Positions 1-10,869 of a stretch of DNA of 64,000 nt are shown here, in pieces. This DNA comes from Astrocystis sublimbata. Taxonomy: Eukaryota > Ascomycota > Sordariomycetes > Xylariales > Xylariaceae. The translations under genes were made by a program, and so were the position numbers. The notes under the pieces were generated by a model that had not been told where the DNA came from, did no database searches, and worked only from the letters and a program-made list of their open reading frames with translations. The stretch spans positions 1 to 64,000 of the forward strand of contig JAJNNY010000094.1 of assembly GCA_022453515.1 (NCBI GenBank), given 5' to 3'. Position 1 is the stretch's first letter. Each line of letters opens with the position of its first letter.

Positions 1-505
1 GCGGTGGCGCCGGCCATCGACCCGCGCTACCTCACGAACCGCGGCGACGTCGAAGTCGCCATCGGAGGCTTCAAGCGCGCGCGTCAGTTCTGGCGCTCCT
101 CGTCCATCCGGGAAGTGCTCGACGGCGGCGCGGTCTTCCCTGGCCCCGAGGTGGTCATGGACGCCGAGATCGAGGCGTGGATCCGCGAGGAGTTCAATAC
201 GGTGTACCACGGCTCGTGCACGTGCGCCATGGGCCGCGCGGACGATCCGATGGCGGTAGTGGATGCGCAGGGGAGAGTATACAGCGTGCAGGACCTTAGG
301 GTCGTGGACATTTCGGCGTTTCCTCTGCTACCGCCGGGGCATCCGCAGTCGACTGTGTGTAAGTGCTTTGTTACCCCTAATCCCTGACCTCGATTCTTTC
401 CACTCACCCTTCCATCTGCTAAGACAGGCAGGTAGCTAACCCCTGACTGAAATAGATGCCCTTGCGGAGAAAATTGCTTGCGACATTTCTGGGAATTGCT
501 CCTGA
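1..505 (+). CDS. GMC-family FAD oxidoreductase, C-terminal part (5' end outside window)
   Basis: This is the 3' end of a glucose-methanol-choline oxidoreductase, an FAD enzyme that oxidises alcohols, sugars or related substrates. Exons are <1-358 and 456-505, with intron donor GTAAGT and acceptor AATAG, phase 1. The visible part is the GMC C-terminal domain. It holds the first active-site His motif (YHGSCTCAMG, about 210-240) and the second one spanning the splice junction (GHPQSTVYALAEKIA), which is rebuilt exactly by removing the intron. The stop is TGA at 503-505. The FAD-binding N-terminus lies left of the window, so the substrate class (aryl-alcohol oxidase, choline dehydrogenase or other) cannot be told. 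It is tail-to-tail with the hydrolase that follows. Confidence 0.9.
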
Positions 506-1116
506 CTTCAATAGACGGGAAGTGTGTTTGGATCGCTATGCGGCGTTCGGTACAATATCACAATCAACACTGTAGAATCTCATGTAGTATTTGCGGGTGT
601 TTCGGTAGACTTCATTCGCATGGGCTGGGTATTATCTATTCGGCCACAGGGGCCGACGTTGGGGGGATTGACCCTTGCCCGCCATAATTTGGAGCCAAGT
701 CGGGGCTCGTAGGAGACCGATCAAAGATAGAATGAGTACATGTCGTACGGAGATCCGACAATGAGTTAAGAAACCAGTGAAGATGTAGCGAACTTGCAGC
801 CAGCTCCGACGAGAGTCTCAATGACGTGCCTTGATGATCCCCCAGTGCCAGCGCATATCTCCAAGACTCTTTGCGTTATACTAACACCAGGGCAATTTCA
901 GGAGAGTGGCAAGAAATTGACGAATAAGTAACGACTCGCCCTCAAAGACTTGTGCGTTGGCATACACGTCTCGAAGAAACGCTCGAGTCCGTTCATCTTG
1001 TAACATAAGCACGATGGTGTCAGCGGTTCCGATTAGACATTCCGCTCGCTTGGAGCGTATGGAATCCATTCTGGGAGTAAAGTTATAGGATCTCTTGATC
1101 TCATCTTCACATCTAA
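506..1116. other. intergenic, tail-to-tail
   Basis: 3' flanks of the GMC gene and of the convergent hydrolase. I see no RNA gene, repeat or conserved reading frame here. Confidence 0.6.
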
Positions 1117-2184
1117 TTACTGTGTATCTCTTAGCAACTTTACAACCCAATCTCTTCCCTCCTTGCCCTCCCTTAACCCGTAACAAGCAGCAAGAGGAAA
1201 ATCGTGCATCAATCCATCCCACACCAGCCACTCTCCCTTCACATTACCTTCCTTGCACTTCTCTAGAAACACTGAGACGTCTGGTGCCAGCACATCCTGT
1301 GTACCAACCACACAATGAACTAAAACCTTACTCTTCTTCAAATTTGACACATCCGCTAGAACTGGACTCAGGTACGAATCCAGAGGGTCCGATCCTTTCG
1401 ACCAATGTCTTGCTGCCGTCTCCGCATTACTCCTCCCCAGTACCGGATCCTTCTCATCTACATGGGAAATTTCCGGGTTTGTTACCCTCATATCCAAGGG
1501 CGGTGAGACCATGAGAACAGAGCGAAGCGGGTTTCTTTCCCCCGTAGAGCCCTGGATATTTGCTTCCCGTTTTAGTTCAAGTTGATCCGCCCACCAGAGA
1601 GCCAGCGAGAGGGCGATGTTGCCGCCCGAGCTGTCGCCCATGAGCGACACGATGCCTTGTCCGGCTTCCTCTTCGCCTAAAGCCTGAGCAAGCCATCGTC
1701 GGAGGAGAGGCAAGGAGTCCTTCGCCGGCGATTTCGGAGCGAGCGGGTAGGAGACAAGCACCATTTGCACACCCGTATGTGCCAGGGAAGAGGCGAGATG
1801 CGCGCATAATTTCCACTGCTCACTGGCTGCGGGCTGGACAAAGCCTCCGCCCGCAAAGAAGTATACTGTGTGCCTTCCCGTTGCCTGGGGTTCCGCCACT
1901 GGCCCGGTGGGTGGGCAGAACTCATATGTCCACAGAGTTTCTGGGTTGGGGCTGCCAGAGGAGTGGTATCCACTCCCTTGGACTATGATCTGGCGTTCTT
2001 TGATCTTCACGTTGTCTATGTGTCCTGGGTGTTTCTCCAGTCGTGGGGAGCCGGGCGGATAGTCGCCCTTTACGCTTATGATGTGAGAGCGCATAGGCCG
2101 TGCCGCCTTTCGGAAGACTTTGTAGAGGGTCGATAGATCAGATCTACGAGTGACCATTGGGCCATCGGAAGTTTTTGCAGGCAT
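1117..2184 (-). CDS. alpha/beta-hydrolase fold-3 esterase (HSL/lipase-like)
   Basis: Single-exon gene of 355 residues with an ATG start at 2184. The fold-3 (hormone-sensitive-lipase) architecture is clear. The oxyanion loop is YFFAGGGF near residue 110, with Ala replacing the usual His of HGGG. The nucleophile elbow is GDSSGG near residue 183, the acid region is GTQDVLAPD near 300, and the catalytic His is in GLMHDFPL near 330. The family hydrolyses short-chain esters, lactones or steroid/xenobiotic esters. No signal peptide is evident, so it is probably cytosolic or ER-associated. It lies tail-to-tail with the GMC oxidoreductase, but two neighbouring enzymes are not enough to call a metabolic cluster. 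Exact substrate unknown. Confidence 0.88.
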   Translation of the reverse strand: MPAKTSDGPMVTRRSDLSTLYKVFRKAARPMRSHIISVKGDYPPGSPRLEKHPGHIDNVKIKERQIIVQGSGYHSSGSPNPETLWTYEFCPPTGPVAEPQATGRHTVYFFAGGGFVQPAASEQWKLCAHLASSLAHTGVQMVLVSYPLAPKSPAKDSLPLLRRWLAQALGEEEAGQGIVSLMGDSSGGNIALSLALWWADQLELKREANIQGSTGERNPLRSVLMVSPPLDMRVTNPEISHVDEKDPVLGRSNAETAARHWSKGSDPLDSYLSPVLADVSNLKKSKVLVHCVVGTQDVLAPDVSVFLEKCKEGNVKGEWLVWDGLMHDFPLAACYGLREGKEGRDWVVKLLRDTQ

Positions 2185-3158
2185 GATGATAACCAGTGAT
2201 CACCGGCGATCTTGCGATAGAGTATGGGGGTTATGGCTGCACAGAAATTGCGGTTCAGAAACGGATGGCACAAACGTGTTCAATTATGACAGACTCATTT
2301 GTTCGTATCCACTCAGCATGCAAGTAGCCTAGATGCTCATAAACATCATTCCATCTATATCATGCGAATTGAACGGTGTTCAAAAGGGAATGTTGATAAG
2401 CCGAGTGTTACTCGGGTTAATATTAACAGTTAATGACGTAATTGACTATACATCAGCTAAATCGGGTGCAGCTAATATAAGGCTCTCCCAATTAGGACTG
2501 AGCAGATGAGAAGTAGTAGTCATACTACTATTACTCAAAGGTTTAGCGAGTATGTGTATAGAAGAGAATATAAGCTTGGAACTAGAAGGCTTTTGGGGGG
2601 ACTTCCCTTGAAGGAGAGTGGTACTTAGACATTTCAGTTATGAAATCATCGAACAAGGTCGATGGAACACGTAGAGCTAGTAACAAGTCGATAATATAGT
2701 GATGTTTCACTTAAATTTGCTGTGAAGATAATTCTTTCGATCAATTGACCAATCCATTCACCCCCCCAAGTCTACCAGTCTGACACAGTTGCGTGAAACA
2801 TTCAGACAGTAGTCATTCTATCATTTTTGACCGAGGACCTAGACATCATCGAAGCATCACAGGCGTCTAGATTGAAAATAGTATTCACACGGCATACATC
2901 AAATCACCTTAGAGCATCCTAACACTAGAGTGAGACGAACAGAAAGCAGCATGCCTTTTATCATACGTACCGATATAGTCTACCGTCACCATTCCAACTT
3001 CGAACGATTAACCGAAATCCCCTCTTTGATGGGACTACAGATTAGCGAGCGTAATATAATATGTATTCTATCATCTGGTAGTGTTGTGTAGGTATATTGC
3101 AAGAAACCATATATGCCTCGTATATCGTGGTCGTCATCAGCCATAAGGAACAATGTAT
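2185..3158. other. AT-rich intergenic
   Basis: Upstream region of the hydrolase and 3' flank of the K+ transporter. From about 2330 it is markedly AT-rich (for example a GTTAATATTAAC palindrome near 2417). No gene is supported. Confidence 0.6.
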
Positions 3159-5925
3159 CTAGCAAGTGAGACTAGGTCGTCTAGCAGACATTGATCTGCG
3201 AATCTCGTGATCCTCCTCCTCCACGCTATGCATCTCATCACCGGGCAATCGGACGGCTCGGTCCAGCGCGACTGGGAGCCCTCGGTGCCTCCCTCTCAGC
3301 ATGACTGCGCACAGCACCAGCTTTGAGCCAGGATAGAGACCGCCGCTGAAGCTGTATGCCTCCTTGGGGGATCCGATGCTGATTCCCACACAGCCGTACG
3401 CGGATACAACTTCGAACAGGACGTTGAAGACGGAGTCTACAATGCCAGACCAACGTTAGCTAATTTATTTCTGTCATGCCATTGTGCCCCGCCATTTCAT
3501 AATCTGAAGTCCAAACGACGATATCCAACATGGCAGCCCGGTCGAATGAGTAGGCAAGAAGAGGGCAGTGGGGCAATTAGAATAACGTACAAGTGACCGG
3601 ATCTTCAAGGAAGTGGCGCGTCTCGATGATCATGATTAGCAATACGGCCACGACAAGCCACCAGAGGTCGTGAGACAGCTGACCCCGAATTTGGTGGCCG
3701 ATGAAGCTAATGCGGCTCTGATCACGTTCCGCAAAGTGCGGGCTCGATACAGCGCCCACTCCGTGCCACTCCGACAAGGCGCGACGGAATAGACCGCCTA
3801 GAAGCTCGCCTCTGCCTTCTGCGCGAGACAGCGGACGATGGAGAGAATAGTCATCGTACTCGTGTCGAGTCTCATATATGCCAAGCGACCTCTCTTCATA
3901 TACGTTGGAATGCCGCATAGTAATCACGACCGGATACACAGAGATGTACATCATGATGACATATAAAACCTGAAGGCCGATGTAGAGGGTCGGAATAGAG
4001 ACGACATAGAAGCCACCAGAGCGTACAGCTGCCGAGACGGTCAGTAACATCCCTCATCTGCCCCTGACAAGTCTATCAGTAGCTTACCAAGTGCTTGGAA
4101 GAGGCCGTCAATCACTCGACTACCTGTATCAATGCCTCTGAGGTTTGGGTTACCCAGGTTGAGCACCTCGAACGCGGCCCAGTCCGTACCGTTCAGGACG
4201 AACAGCATAAAGACTAGCCACCACGTCTGCCTCCGAGGAAACAGATTGGTATATACCCGCCTAGGGTATTTGAGTATGTATTCGAGGGTTGCTTTCCACT
4301 CGGCGAAATCGTGGGGGTAAGAAACGAGTACCAAAACTTTGAGACTGCACCATACACAAAGTCTAAGGAATATCGGGTAAGCAGTATTTCCAGCCAGTAT
4401 CATGGCGCCCATGACGATGAGCACAAAATAACTACTACCGTAGGGGATCATATTGGCGTCTAGGACGCTCACTGCCAAGATCAGTTAGCTGAGCATCCAC
4501 GGGGATTGCTTCGGTCACATAGCAGTGTTGAGGAGCGATGGAAGCGAACAGGCAAGCTAGCCCAGCGTCGTAGAACTACTCGAAAAGCAAACCGGTCAGA
4601 GTTGAAGATTATACATACTACCACTGTTGTTGAATGCAGACACGCCGTTGAATATCCCATTCCACCAAGGCGATATAGCGTTGTCCAGGGCGGGCTGCGG
4701 CTGGTTGTTCGCAATCCAAGCACCGAGGGCTACGCTTCCTAAGACCTGCCAGGAGACGAAATAGACGGGGACGATGACGGAGAGGAGCCTCAGAGCTTGG
4801 TATTCAGTACCGCCAAGTCGCTCTCGCTCCTCGATCGTGAGCCCGTGAAACTGGGCATTGCGCCCGACCTTATGCGTTCCGCGATAGTGACTCTCATCAG
4901 GGGTCGCGTTCGTGGTTAGGGCAGGGGTCGATGGGGACTCTGTGTTGTGTGTATGTCTGGGCTGGACACCCTGTCTACGGTGGACAGATGAAGACACGGT
5001 CTGCCGGAGTGGCTCATCCGCAAAGGTCACGGCATAGCCGTTGCGATCTCCCATTACAGCGTCGACCGTTGCTGGCCGCTGCCCATGGGCATCGTGGCCA
5101 CCGTCGACGTGGTATGCCGAGGCGCTTGAAGCAGGCAGTCTATCGAGATCGGGCCCCTCATGAGGGGTGGAGGATGGGGGTATCACAGCAGAAACCAATC
5201 TCCCATCTGTAGGGCTAGAAATAGGAGGCAAGGCAGTAGCGTCGCCGTGATAGTGGGCCGAGGTAGCTTCGTATGGGGTAGACACAACTGAGTTCCTACT
5301 ACGTGCTAAAGACCTAAAGCGTTGTGCGATGGGTAGCAGGGTCAGGCTTGTATTACGGCGTTCGTGGCTTCGCTGGCGCTCCTTTTCCACAACCTCTTGG
5401 AAGCGCCGCTCAAAGGCGTGCTTGCGTATGAAGACGGTCCATATGCTGACCCAGATTGAGCCACCGATGATGATCAGTAGCCAGAGCAGGACTTGCTGCC
5501 ATGTTGTCATCTGACTCAAGTTCACCGTGTTGAGACCGGCCTCAGTCATGGCGGATACGACAAGGAACAGACTGTCGACATATGAGATGCTGAACCCAGG
5601 GTTCGAGGAGCCCCAGAACACTAGCGACGCCAGCAACGTGACAGCGATGAAGTATGCATCTAAGATTCATAAGCGTTTTGTTCTTTGCTATCTCACCGTG
5701 ACAATTCTCAAGCCTCATCCAGCCCGTAGCATGGTAGATGGTAGGCGAATGGAGGAGACTGGTCCAAATTTCCACGTACTGGGGGCCGCCAACTGTTAGT
5801 TTCTCTAGACCCGAACAATTGGATGGGAGTTGGAGAATGAAAGCGTCGTGTGAGAGGATAAGATAAACTGACCAGTGTATTGTAATGAAGTTAAGTGGCG
5901 GTAAGAGCAAGCGAAGGGAGCGCAT
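3159..5925 (-). CDS. TRK-family potassium transporter
   Basis: Plasma-membrane K+ uptake protein of the fungal TRK/KtrB/HKT superfamily, 730 residues as modelled. Exons (minus strand): 5925-5874, 5659-4619, 4471-4088, 4028-3591, 3436-3159; all phases agree. The protein starts MRSLRLLLPPLNFITIHYAY, the conserved first membrane segment. Selectivity-filter regions include SAMTEAGLNTVNL, GVSAFNNSGMSVLDAN, AVRSGGFYVV and SAYGCVGISIGSP. A hydrophilic charged loop (about residues 95-260) separates repeats 1 and 2, as in fungal TRKs. The tail SKLVLCAVMLRGRHRGLP is family-typical. The first intron does not splice as one unit: a plain GT-AG reading gives an immediate TGA, and a nested ([D1,2]) intron restores H-Y-A-Y-F. 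The fallback models are an in-frame 60-residue insertion with a 37-nt intron, or a one-base error. Confidence 0.9.
5660..5873 (-). other. candidate [D1,2] stwintron in the TRK gene
   Basis: Outer intron 5873-5660 begins with G at 5873. An inner intron, 5872-5779 (94 nt), starts GTCAGT, has an ACTAAC branch motif at about 5800-5795 and ends CCCAG. Removing it joins G5873 to TACGTG at 5778, giving the consensus donor GTACGT. The outer intron ends CTTAG at 5660. The spliced product reads CAC TAT GCA TAC, matching the conserved TRK helix. Established: [D1,2] stwintrons occur in Pezizomycotina. Inference: no transcript data are available here. Confidence 0.72.
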
Positions 5926-7085
5926 CGTAGTTAGTAGTCAAATCTGACAGTGATATGCTATCCAATGCATATATTTCCTGACAATCATAAACGAATCCAA
6001 TTCCCGACTGACGAGAAGCCACAGTAGCTGCGCAGTCCCGGGGGGCAAATGAGAAATAGAAAAAAAGCCCCGAAAATGCAGAAACTAGCAAGCCCAAAAA
6101 CAACAACTAGTCGATCAAAGTAAGCCTACTCCCATCAGACTGATGAAGTATAGCGAGATACTCTGGCACACACAGCAGACTGAAGCCGAGTCTGATTGCC
6201 CAGCCAAAGGCCTTCAGGTTGTCGCCCTCTCAAGCCAGAAGTTGGGTGTAATTGTGAGCTTGGTAAAAGAAAACAGAGAGAATGTACTCCATCCAGCTAG
6301 GCGAAGAACTGTCGCTATGGCAGGGTACAGTACAGCTCGGCACCTAGCAGGCTAGCTTTACCCATTGATAGATACCCATGCCAATTGCCCGTTCGGTGCA
6401 ATGGTCGGTGGATCTCGGAATCTACCGCCGCAAAGCACAATGACGAGAATGGCAGCTTGTTCCCTTAGCGCCATAGCCGTCGAGCAGATGACCACATGGT
6501 TCGAAGCTTACACAAAGCTTAAGTCATAAGGTACTAGGTACTACCCATGCATGGTCCGTATACTTCAATTTATCTGGTTTTCTACTAGTACAACAAATTT
6601 GTCTGCCTAGATTATAGGAGTCGATGCGCACTCCTTCAAGCTATCCTTGGCTAGGTCCCTTTTTAGGGGACCGAACATCGCACTACTAGTACTACCTTAA
6701 GCCGTTGCAAGAACATCGTAGCACATGTGAGTTGTACCTGGTATTACCTCGGGTCGATTGAATACAACAGTCAGTTCATATCTTGTTATACGCCCATCTG
6801 GGGCCGTAGTTATGGTCTCAATACCCCTCATTTGAGTTTACCATCTGACATATATAGAAACATTGGGATATATATATAGCAAATCGTGGGCTCGGAGTGT
6901 CTGTGATCCTCGTGTCTGCGGATTCGGTAGGCACGAGCCCAACTACGCTGCGATGCGACGACCTAGGGAGAGACCGCGTCGTGGCAAAACCTTCGTGTAT
7001 GCGGTTTACTGACCCAGTCGCGCAATTGTCCTACAGACCCTTGCGCGAGACCCTTGACCGGACTGTGTTGCTGATATCTTCACTC
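5926..7085. other. intergenic
   Basis: Promoter side of the TRK gene and 3' flank of FKBP. Contains AT-rich patches (TATATATA near 6870) but no supported gene, tRNA or repeat. Confidence 0.6.
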
Positions 7086-7867
7086 TTATAGCTCATTGTG
7101 ATCCTGAATGTCGTCGCTGTCGGCCAGGATGGTGCCAACAAACTCGGCAGCCTCCCCGACCTTCTCGGCAATCTTGCCAGCAGTGCCAGCTTCGGTCTCG
7201 GTAGCCGTTTCGGTGGCAGACTCGGTGGCGGCCTCGTCACTGCTGTCCGTGAGTCTGACGACAATCGTTTCAGGTTTCGGGACGCCCTTGATGCCTATGA
7301 GTTCGGTCTCGAAGACTGTTCGAATGTCAGATTCCCGCCCGCTGCAAATTCCGTACCAGTCAAGTGAGGTGCGTACCCAATGTAGAGCCGGCCGGGATAG
7401 GGCCCATACCACGGCTTCCGTAGCCGAGCTCGGGTGGCACCGTCAACGTCCTGGAATTCAATCGATGGTTAGCGCTTTGCCCTAAGTGTAACGGAGGATC
7501 GAGCCGGCCTACCTCTTCTCGCCAATGCACATATCTAAAAGTCCTTCTTCCCATCTGCAAAGGGCCGGGGGCCACGTCAGCGCTTGACGACAGTACATGA
7601 GGTGTAGTTGGGCCAAGTCGGCGATTACCCCTTGATTACTCGTCCGCCACCGAGCTGGAAGCCGAAGGGGGTGCCACGGTCGTAGCTGGCATCGAACTTG
7701 TTACCATTGGCAGCAAGCGTGCCGCGGTAGTGGACTTCGATCGAGTCTCCCTTCTTGGTCTTGCGGTCGCAGTCAACGGGGAGGGTCACGTCGATCTTGA
7801 GGTCGGAGGCCAGGGCGCCGACAGCAGCGGAGGCCAGCAGTGTGAGGGAGGCGAGCATGTGATACAT
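7086..7867 (-). CDS. ER-lumen FKBP-type peptidyl-prolyl cis-trans isomerase
   Basis: Prolyl isomerase assisting protein folding in the endoplasmic reticulum, 194 residues, similar to fungal FKBP2. Exons: 7867-7629, 7554-7513, 7450-7377, 7315-7086. A hydrophobic signal peptide (residues 4-20, [16 protein letters not shown]) precedes the FKBP fold: [34 protein letters not shown] segment read as [15 protein letters not shown], and [14 protein letters not shown] with [18 protein letters not shown]. The C-terminus is an acidic, Ala/Thr/Glu-rich extension ending in HNEL, an HDEL-type retrieval signal, so ER residence is well supported. A second ATG at 7858 would still keep the signal peptide. FK506-binding aromatic residues are largely conserved. 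Confidence 0.92.
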
Positions 7868-9629
7868 GGTGGCGATGTTGGATGTCTGATGTCGGTGATG
7901 GTAGCACGTACCGCGGTGAGACCCAAGCTTCGGTGAGTGTGTTCGGTGGGTAGTCAGGGTGGGCGCTGTTGTTCGACGCGCTGTGAAATTGGTCAATGCT
8001 GCACACTGCCGTGGAAGTGGTCAATTCGAGTCGAGTCGGTGTGTGAAGTCGAAAGATGGGCGGTGTAACAAGGGTGGAAACACGTGTTGTCAACTTGTTG
8101 TCGAATACTGTGACCAATCTACCTACTAAAGCATGTTACATGTTACGCGTTACATCGCTGACAGTTCCTCCGATAACTCCATGCGAATGAGGGGGAGGGG
8201 CACTGGCGAGCTGCGAGCTGGGACAGAGGATGGGGAGTGGGGCAAGCCACTGATATCGATAACGAACATGAGGAGGAGGGCGAGCACACCCCTCCATGCC
8301 CTCCTTCACTTGGGGAAACCGTTGAGCTTCCGCAACCAATAAATCCAGTATCGTTTACCGAAAGCATACCTAGTACTGCACAACGAGATGGAACATGACA
8401 GAAGACATGATGAATGACGGTCCAGGCATGTATATGTAGTATGGAATGGGGCTTTGAGGTGGCATGGCTTACCTAAGACTCGCTAAAGTCCTAGGTAGCC
8501 AGGCATCCAGGCAGTGGAGAGCTGTGCTGCCTCGCTGCCTCGCTGCCTCGCTGCCTGCGCAGGTGCTTACTTATGACTCTGACAGCCGAGCAGCCAGCAT
8601 TCCCAACCTTGGTTTCTTCGCCCTAAGTCAAGTCCTACACCGAACCCCAAGCCACATCAGGCAACTGAAATACCATCAGACAAGCTCCAGTGCGCCTTGG
8701 TGGCAAATCTTGCCTGCCCAGGTGTGCAGTGTATTTGGCCTCCACCTAACACTCTCGTGGGTGACAACACCCAAAATCAGAACAGCCCGGCCCCCAACTC
8801 AAAGGCTTTCAACGCCTGCACTGCCCGCTACCGGCTGCCCGTTGGTTCGCCGTGACACTTCCAGTCACTGATGAGAAGGAAGAGCCCCTGCGGACCAGCA
8901 GTGCCAGGGCTGCACTTCTCACCATGCCATGGCGAGATGGCAGGGGGGCCTGAGCCTTGAGGTAGGCTTGTGTGCTAACAATCTGACGGATAAGATGTAG
9001 CTCTTGCCTGTCCCGCCTGTGTATATCCTCAGATGGGGTCCCCAACGCCTACCGGCCTCTTGGACTCTATCCCTGGCCGTCTCTGCAAACCGTCGTCGGC
9101 CCCCAAGTACTGTACCCACCCATCATGGATGATGGCCGTTGGCCGAACGAGCCACTGCGCATTGTTGCCTTAACAAACCTCAGCCTAGTGTGCCCAGTCT
9201 GCCCTTGATGCCTCAATTGAGTCACATGTCCAGCCGCCTGGGAGCCAAGCGGATTGGCCAATTCATCATTCAGCCCACGGAGCTGCCTGGGGCATTGCAG
9301 GCGGCTTGGACGTTGCAGGTGAATAGCATACTCTCCTTGATATTGCCTAGTCACGAATGACGGTGCCGTCCCTGCTGGTGACCTGAATAGTAGCCCACAC
9401 GCCGTATGGACAACAACGATATATAAGACTCTGGGATCCCTCAGTTACAATCCCTTTTGCCATTCTCAATTTCCAATCCTTATCAGGACACTGTGACTCC
9501 CCAAAGGACCAAAAAGTTTCACCTGCTTGTGTTCTGTCGTCGTATATCAACAGTTGAACCGTCTCCCCTTCACCTCCGAACACTCATCCAACTTCACCTG
9601 CCATCTCCTGCCTTTGCCAAGCACGCAGA
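7868..9629. other. intergenic with short tandem GCCTCGCT repeat
   Basis: Divergent promoter region of FKBP and of the small gene at 9630. Contains about three copies of an 8-nt unit (TGCCTCGC) at 8528-8556. Open frames here have no family signature or splice support. A pyrimidine-rich leader precedes 9630. Confidence 0.55.
9419..9427 (+). promoter_or_regulatory. TATA-like element upstream of the 80-residue gene
   Basis: ATATATAAG at 9419-9427, about 200 nt before the ATG at 9630, followed by a C/T-rich stretch typical of fungal 5' leaders. The position is plausible for a core promoter if the leader is about 170 nt. No direct evidence of use. Confidence 0.35.
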
Positions 9630-9987
9630 ATGTCGTCACACAGCACTGGCAGCTACACCTACGGCTCCTCGAGCTCCCAGCCTGTTGTCATACATGACAC
9701 CCTTCGATCATACAAATCTAGTATGCCAATCAATGATGCCTACCAACACTGACAAGTCGTTGCTAATACATGCTTCTTTACAGAGGATCACGTGGCAACA
9801 CGAACCGAGCGGGTAACGGGCAACCATGATTCCGTCGTTTACCAACACAACGCCAGAGGTTACGACTCTCATGCCCCAACCCCGAACTAGTGAGTACACC
9901 CCCAAGAATGCCACCTTGACGAACCCTTCTGACCTCTTCAGCGGTCACTCTGCCAGTTATCCGGCATCTTCGCGGGCGCAGCGTTAG
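9630..9987 (+). CDS. small conserved-looking Ser/His/Tyr-rich fungal protein (80 residues)
   Basis: Three-exon small gene: 9630-9720, 9784-9889, 9942-9987. Donors are GTATGC and GTGAGT; acceptors are TTACAG and CTTCAG. Total 243 nt, all phases consistent. The protein begins MSSHSTGSYTYGSSSSQP, contains RTERVTGNHDSVVYQHNARG and ends SYPASSRAQR. It is polar, without signal peptide or membrane segment, and probably disordered. Reading past the first exon-2 stop requires the GTGAGT donor at 9890; without it the protein ends at 65 residues with the TAG at 9888-9890. I recognise the style of short fungal proteins of unknown function but cannot name it. Function unknown. Confidence 0.68.
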
Positions 9988-10869
9988 GTGCCAAATCAAC
10001 GAGATTCACTATAGACCAGCGGGCCAGCCCTACGTATCATTCAGCTATCAGCGGAGAGACCACAGCACAGGGCGTTAAGACGGACATCATTTCTTTTTTT
10101 AGGATTTTACACGGATGAAAATAAGGCATACACGCACGGTAGCGGGGGCGGTACCATCGACACCGATTCCAGGCGTGCATCCATAGACTAGATAAGATAA
10201 TAGAGGAGCAATTCCACCTGATACATCAACGAATGGCTGCGATGGATTGAATCGTATTTCGTGTTGGTCTGAAGCTTGGATCGCGAAGTCATTCTTATTG
10301 GCCACGACCGGTAAGCCAGGTACCTGCAGCTGCAAGTATAGGCAGAGAAGAAAAGACCATGCATGGAGACACCGATCCAATTATAAGCACGGATTTGGAG
10401 CATGGTGACGGCCAATGCGACGAACCGAGTCGGCAGCCTTCCATTCACACGTGGAGATCAAAGCTGGAACCTACTGTAGCTGAGCATCACGCCATTACAC
10501 ATGTCTGTCCCGACTCTTCATTGGGCACTGGTCGGGTTCAGTTCAATAGGTGGTAAGCACACAGAACAAGGCCAAGCTGAGTCCTTGGCAATATCACCTT
10601 ACTGGCCTTGTAGGCAGCCCTCGCTTCGGCGGCTTGATCCGGATCCCAAGGACACCCCCAGATCAAGCAGCATGACTAAATAAGTATAGGAGCATACACA
10701 CGACCTGGGAGCCTTGCCGCCCACGCGTCCACGCGTTGCAGAAATGAAGGACTTTCGGGTTCGCCGAATGAAACCTCATTAGCCACGGCATCATCGATCT
10801 ATTCTCATTATCATTCTTATTATAGGTCAAATGCGGCCCAACGAGCACCAATTCTCACAGCGACGGAAT
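9988..10869. other. intergenic, tail-to-tail
   Basis: Region between the small gene and the convergent acetyltransferase. No conserved coding, RNA gene or repeat seen. Confidence 0.6.

Noticed and set aside
1..2184. Metabolic gene cluster (GMC oxidoreductase plus esterase)
   Set aside because: Only two enzymes, no core synthase, regulator or transporter adjacent; neighbours are housekeeping.
8464..8871. 135-residue plus-strand frame over the CTCGCTGC repeat
   Set aside because: Driven by the tandem repeat; no conserved motif.
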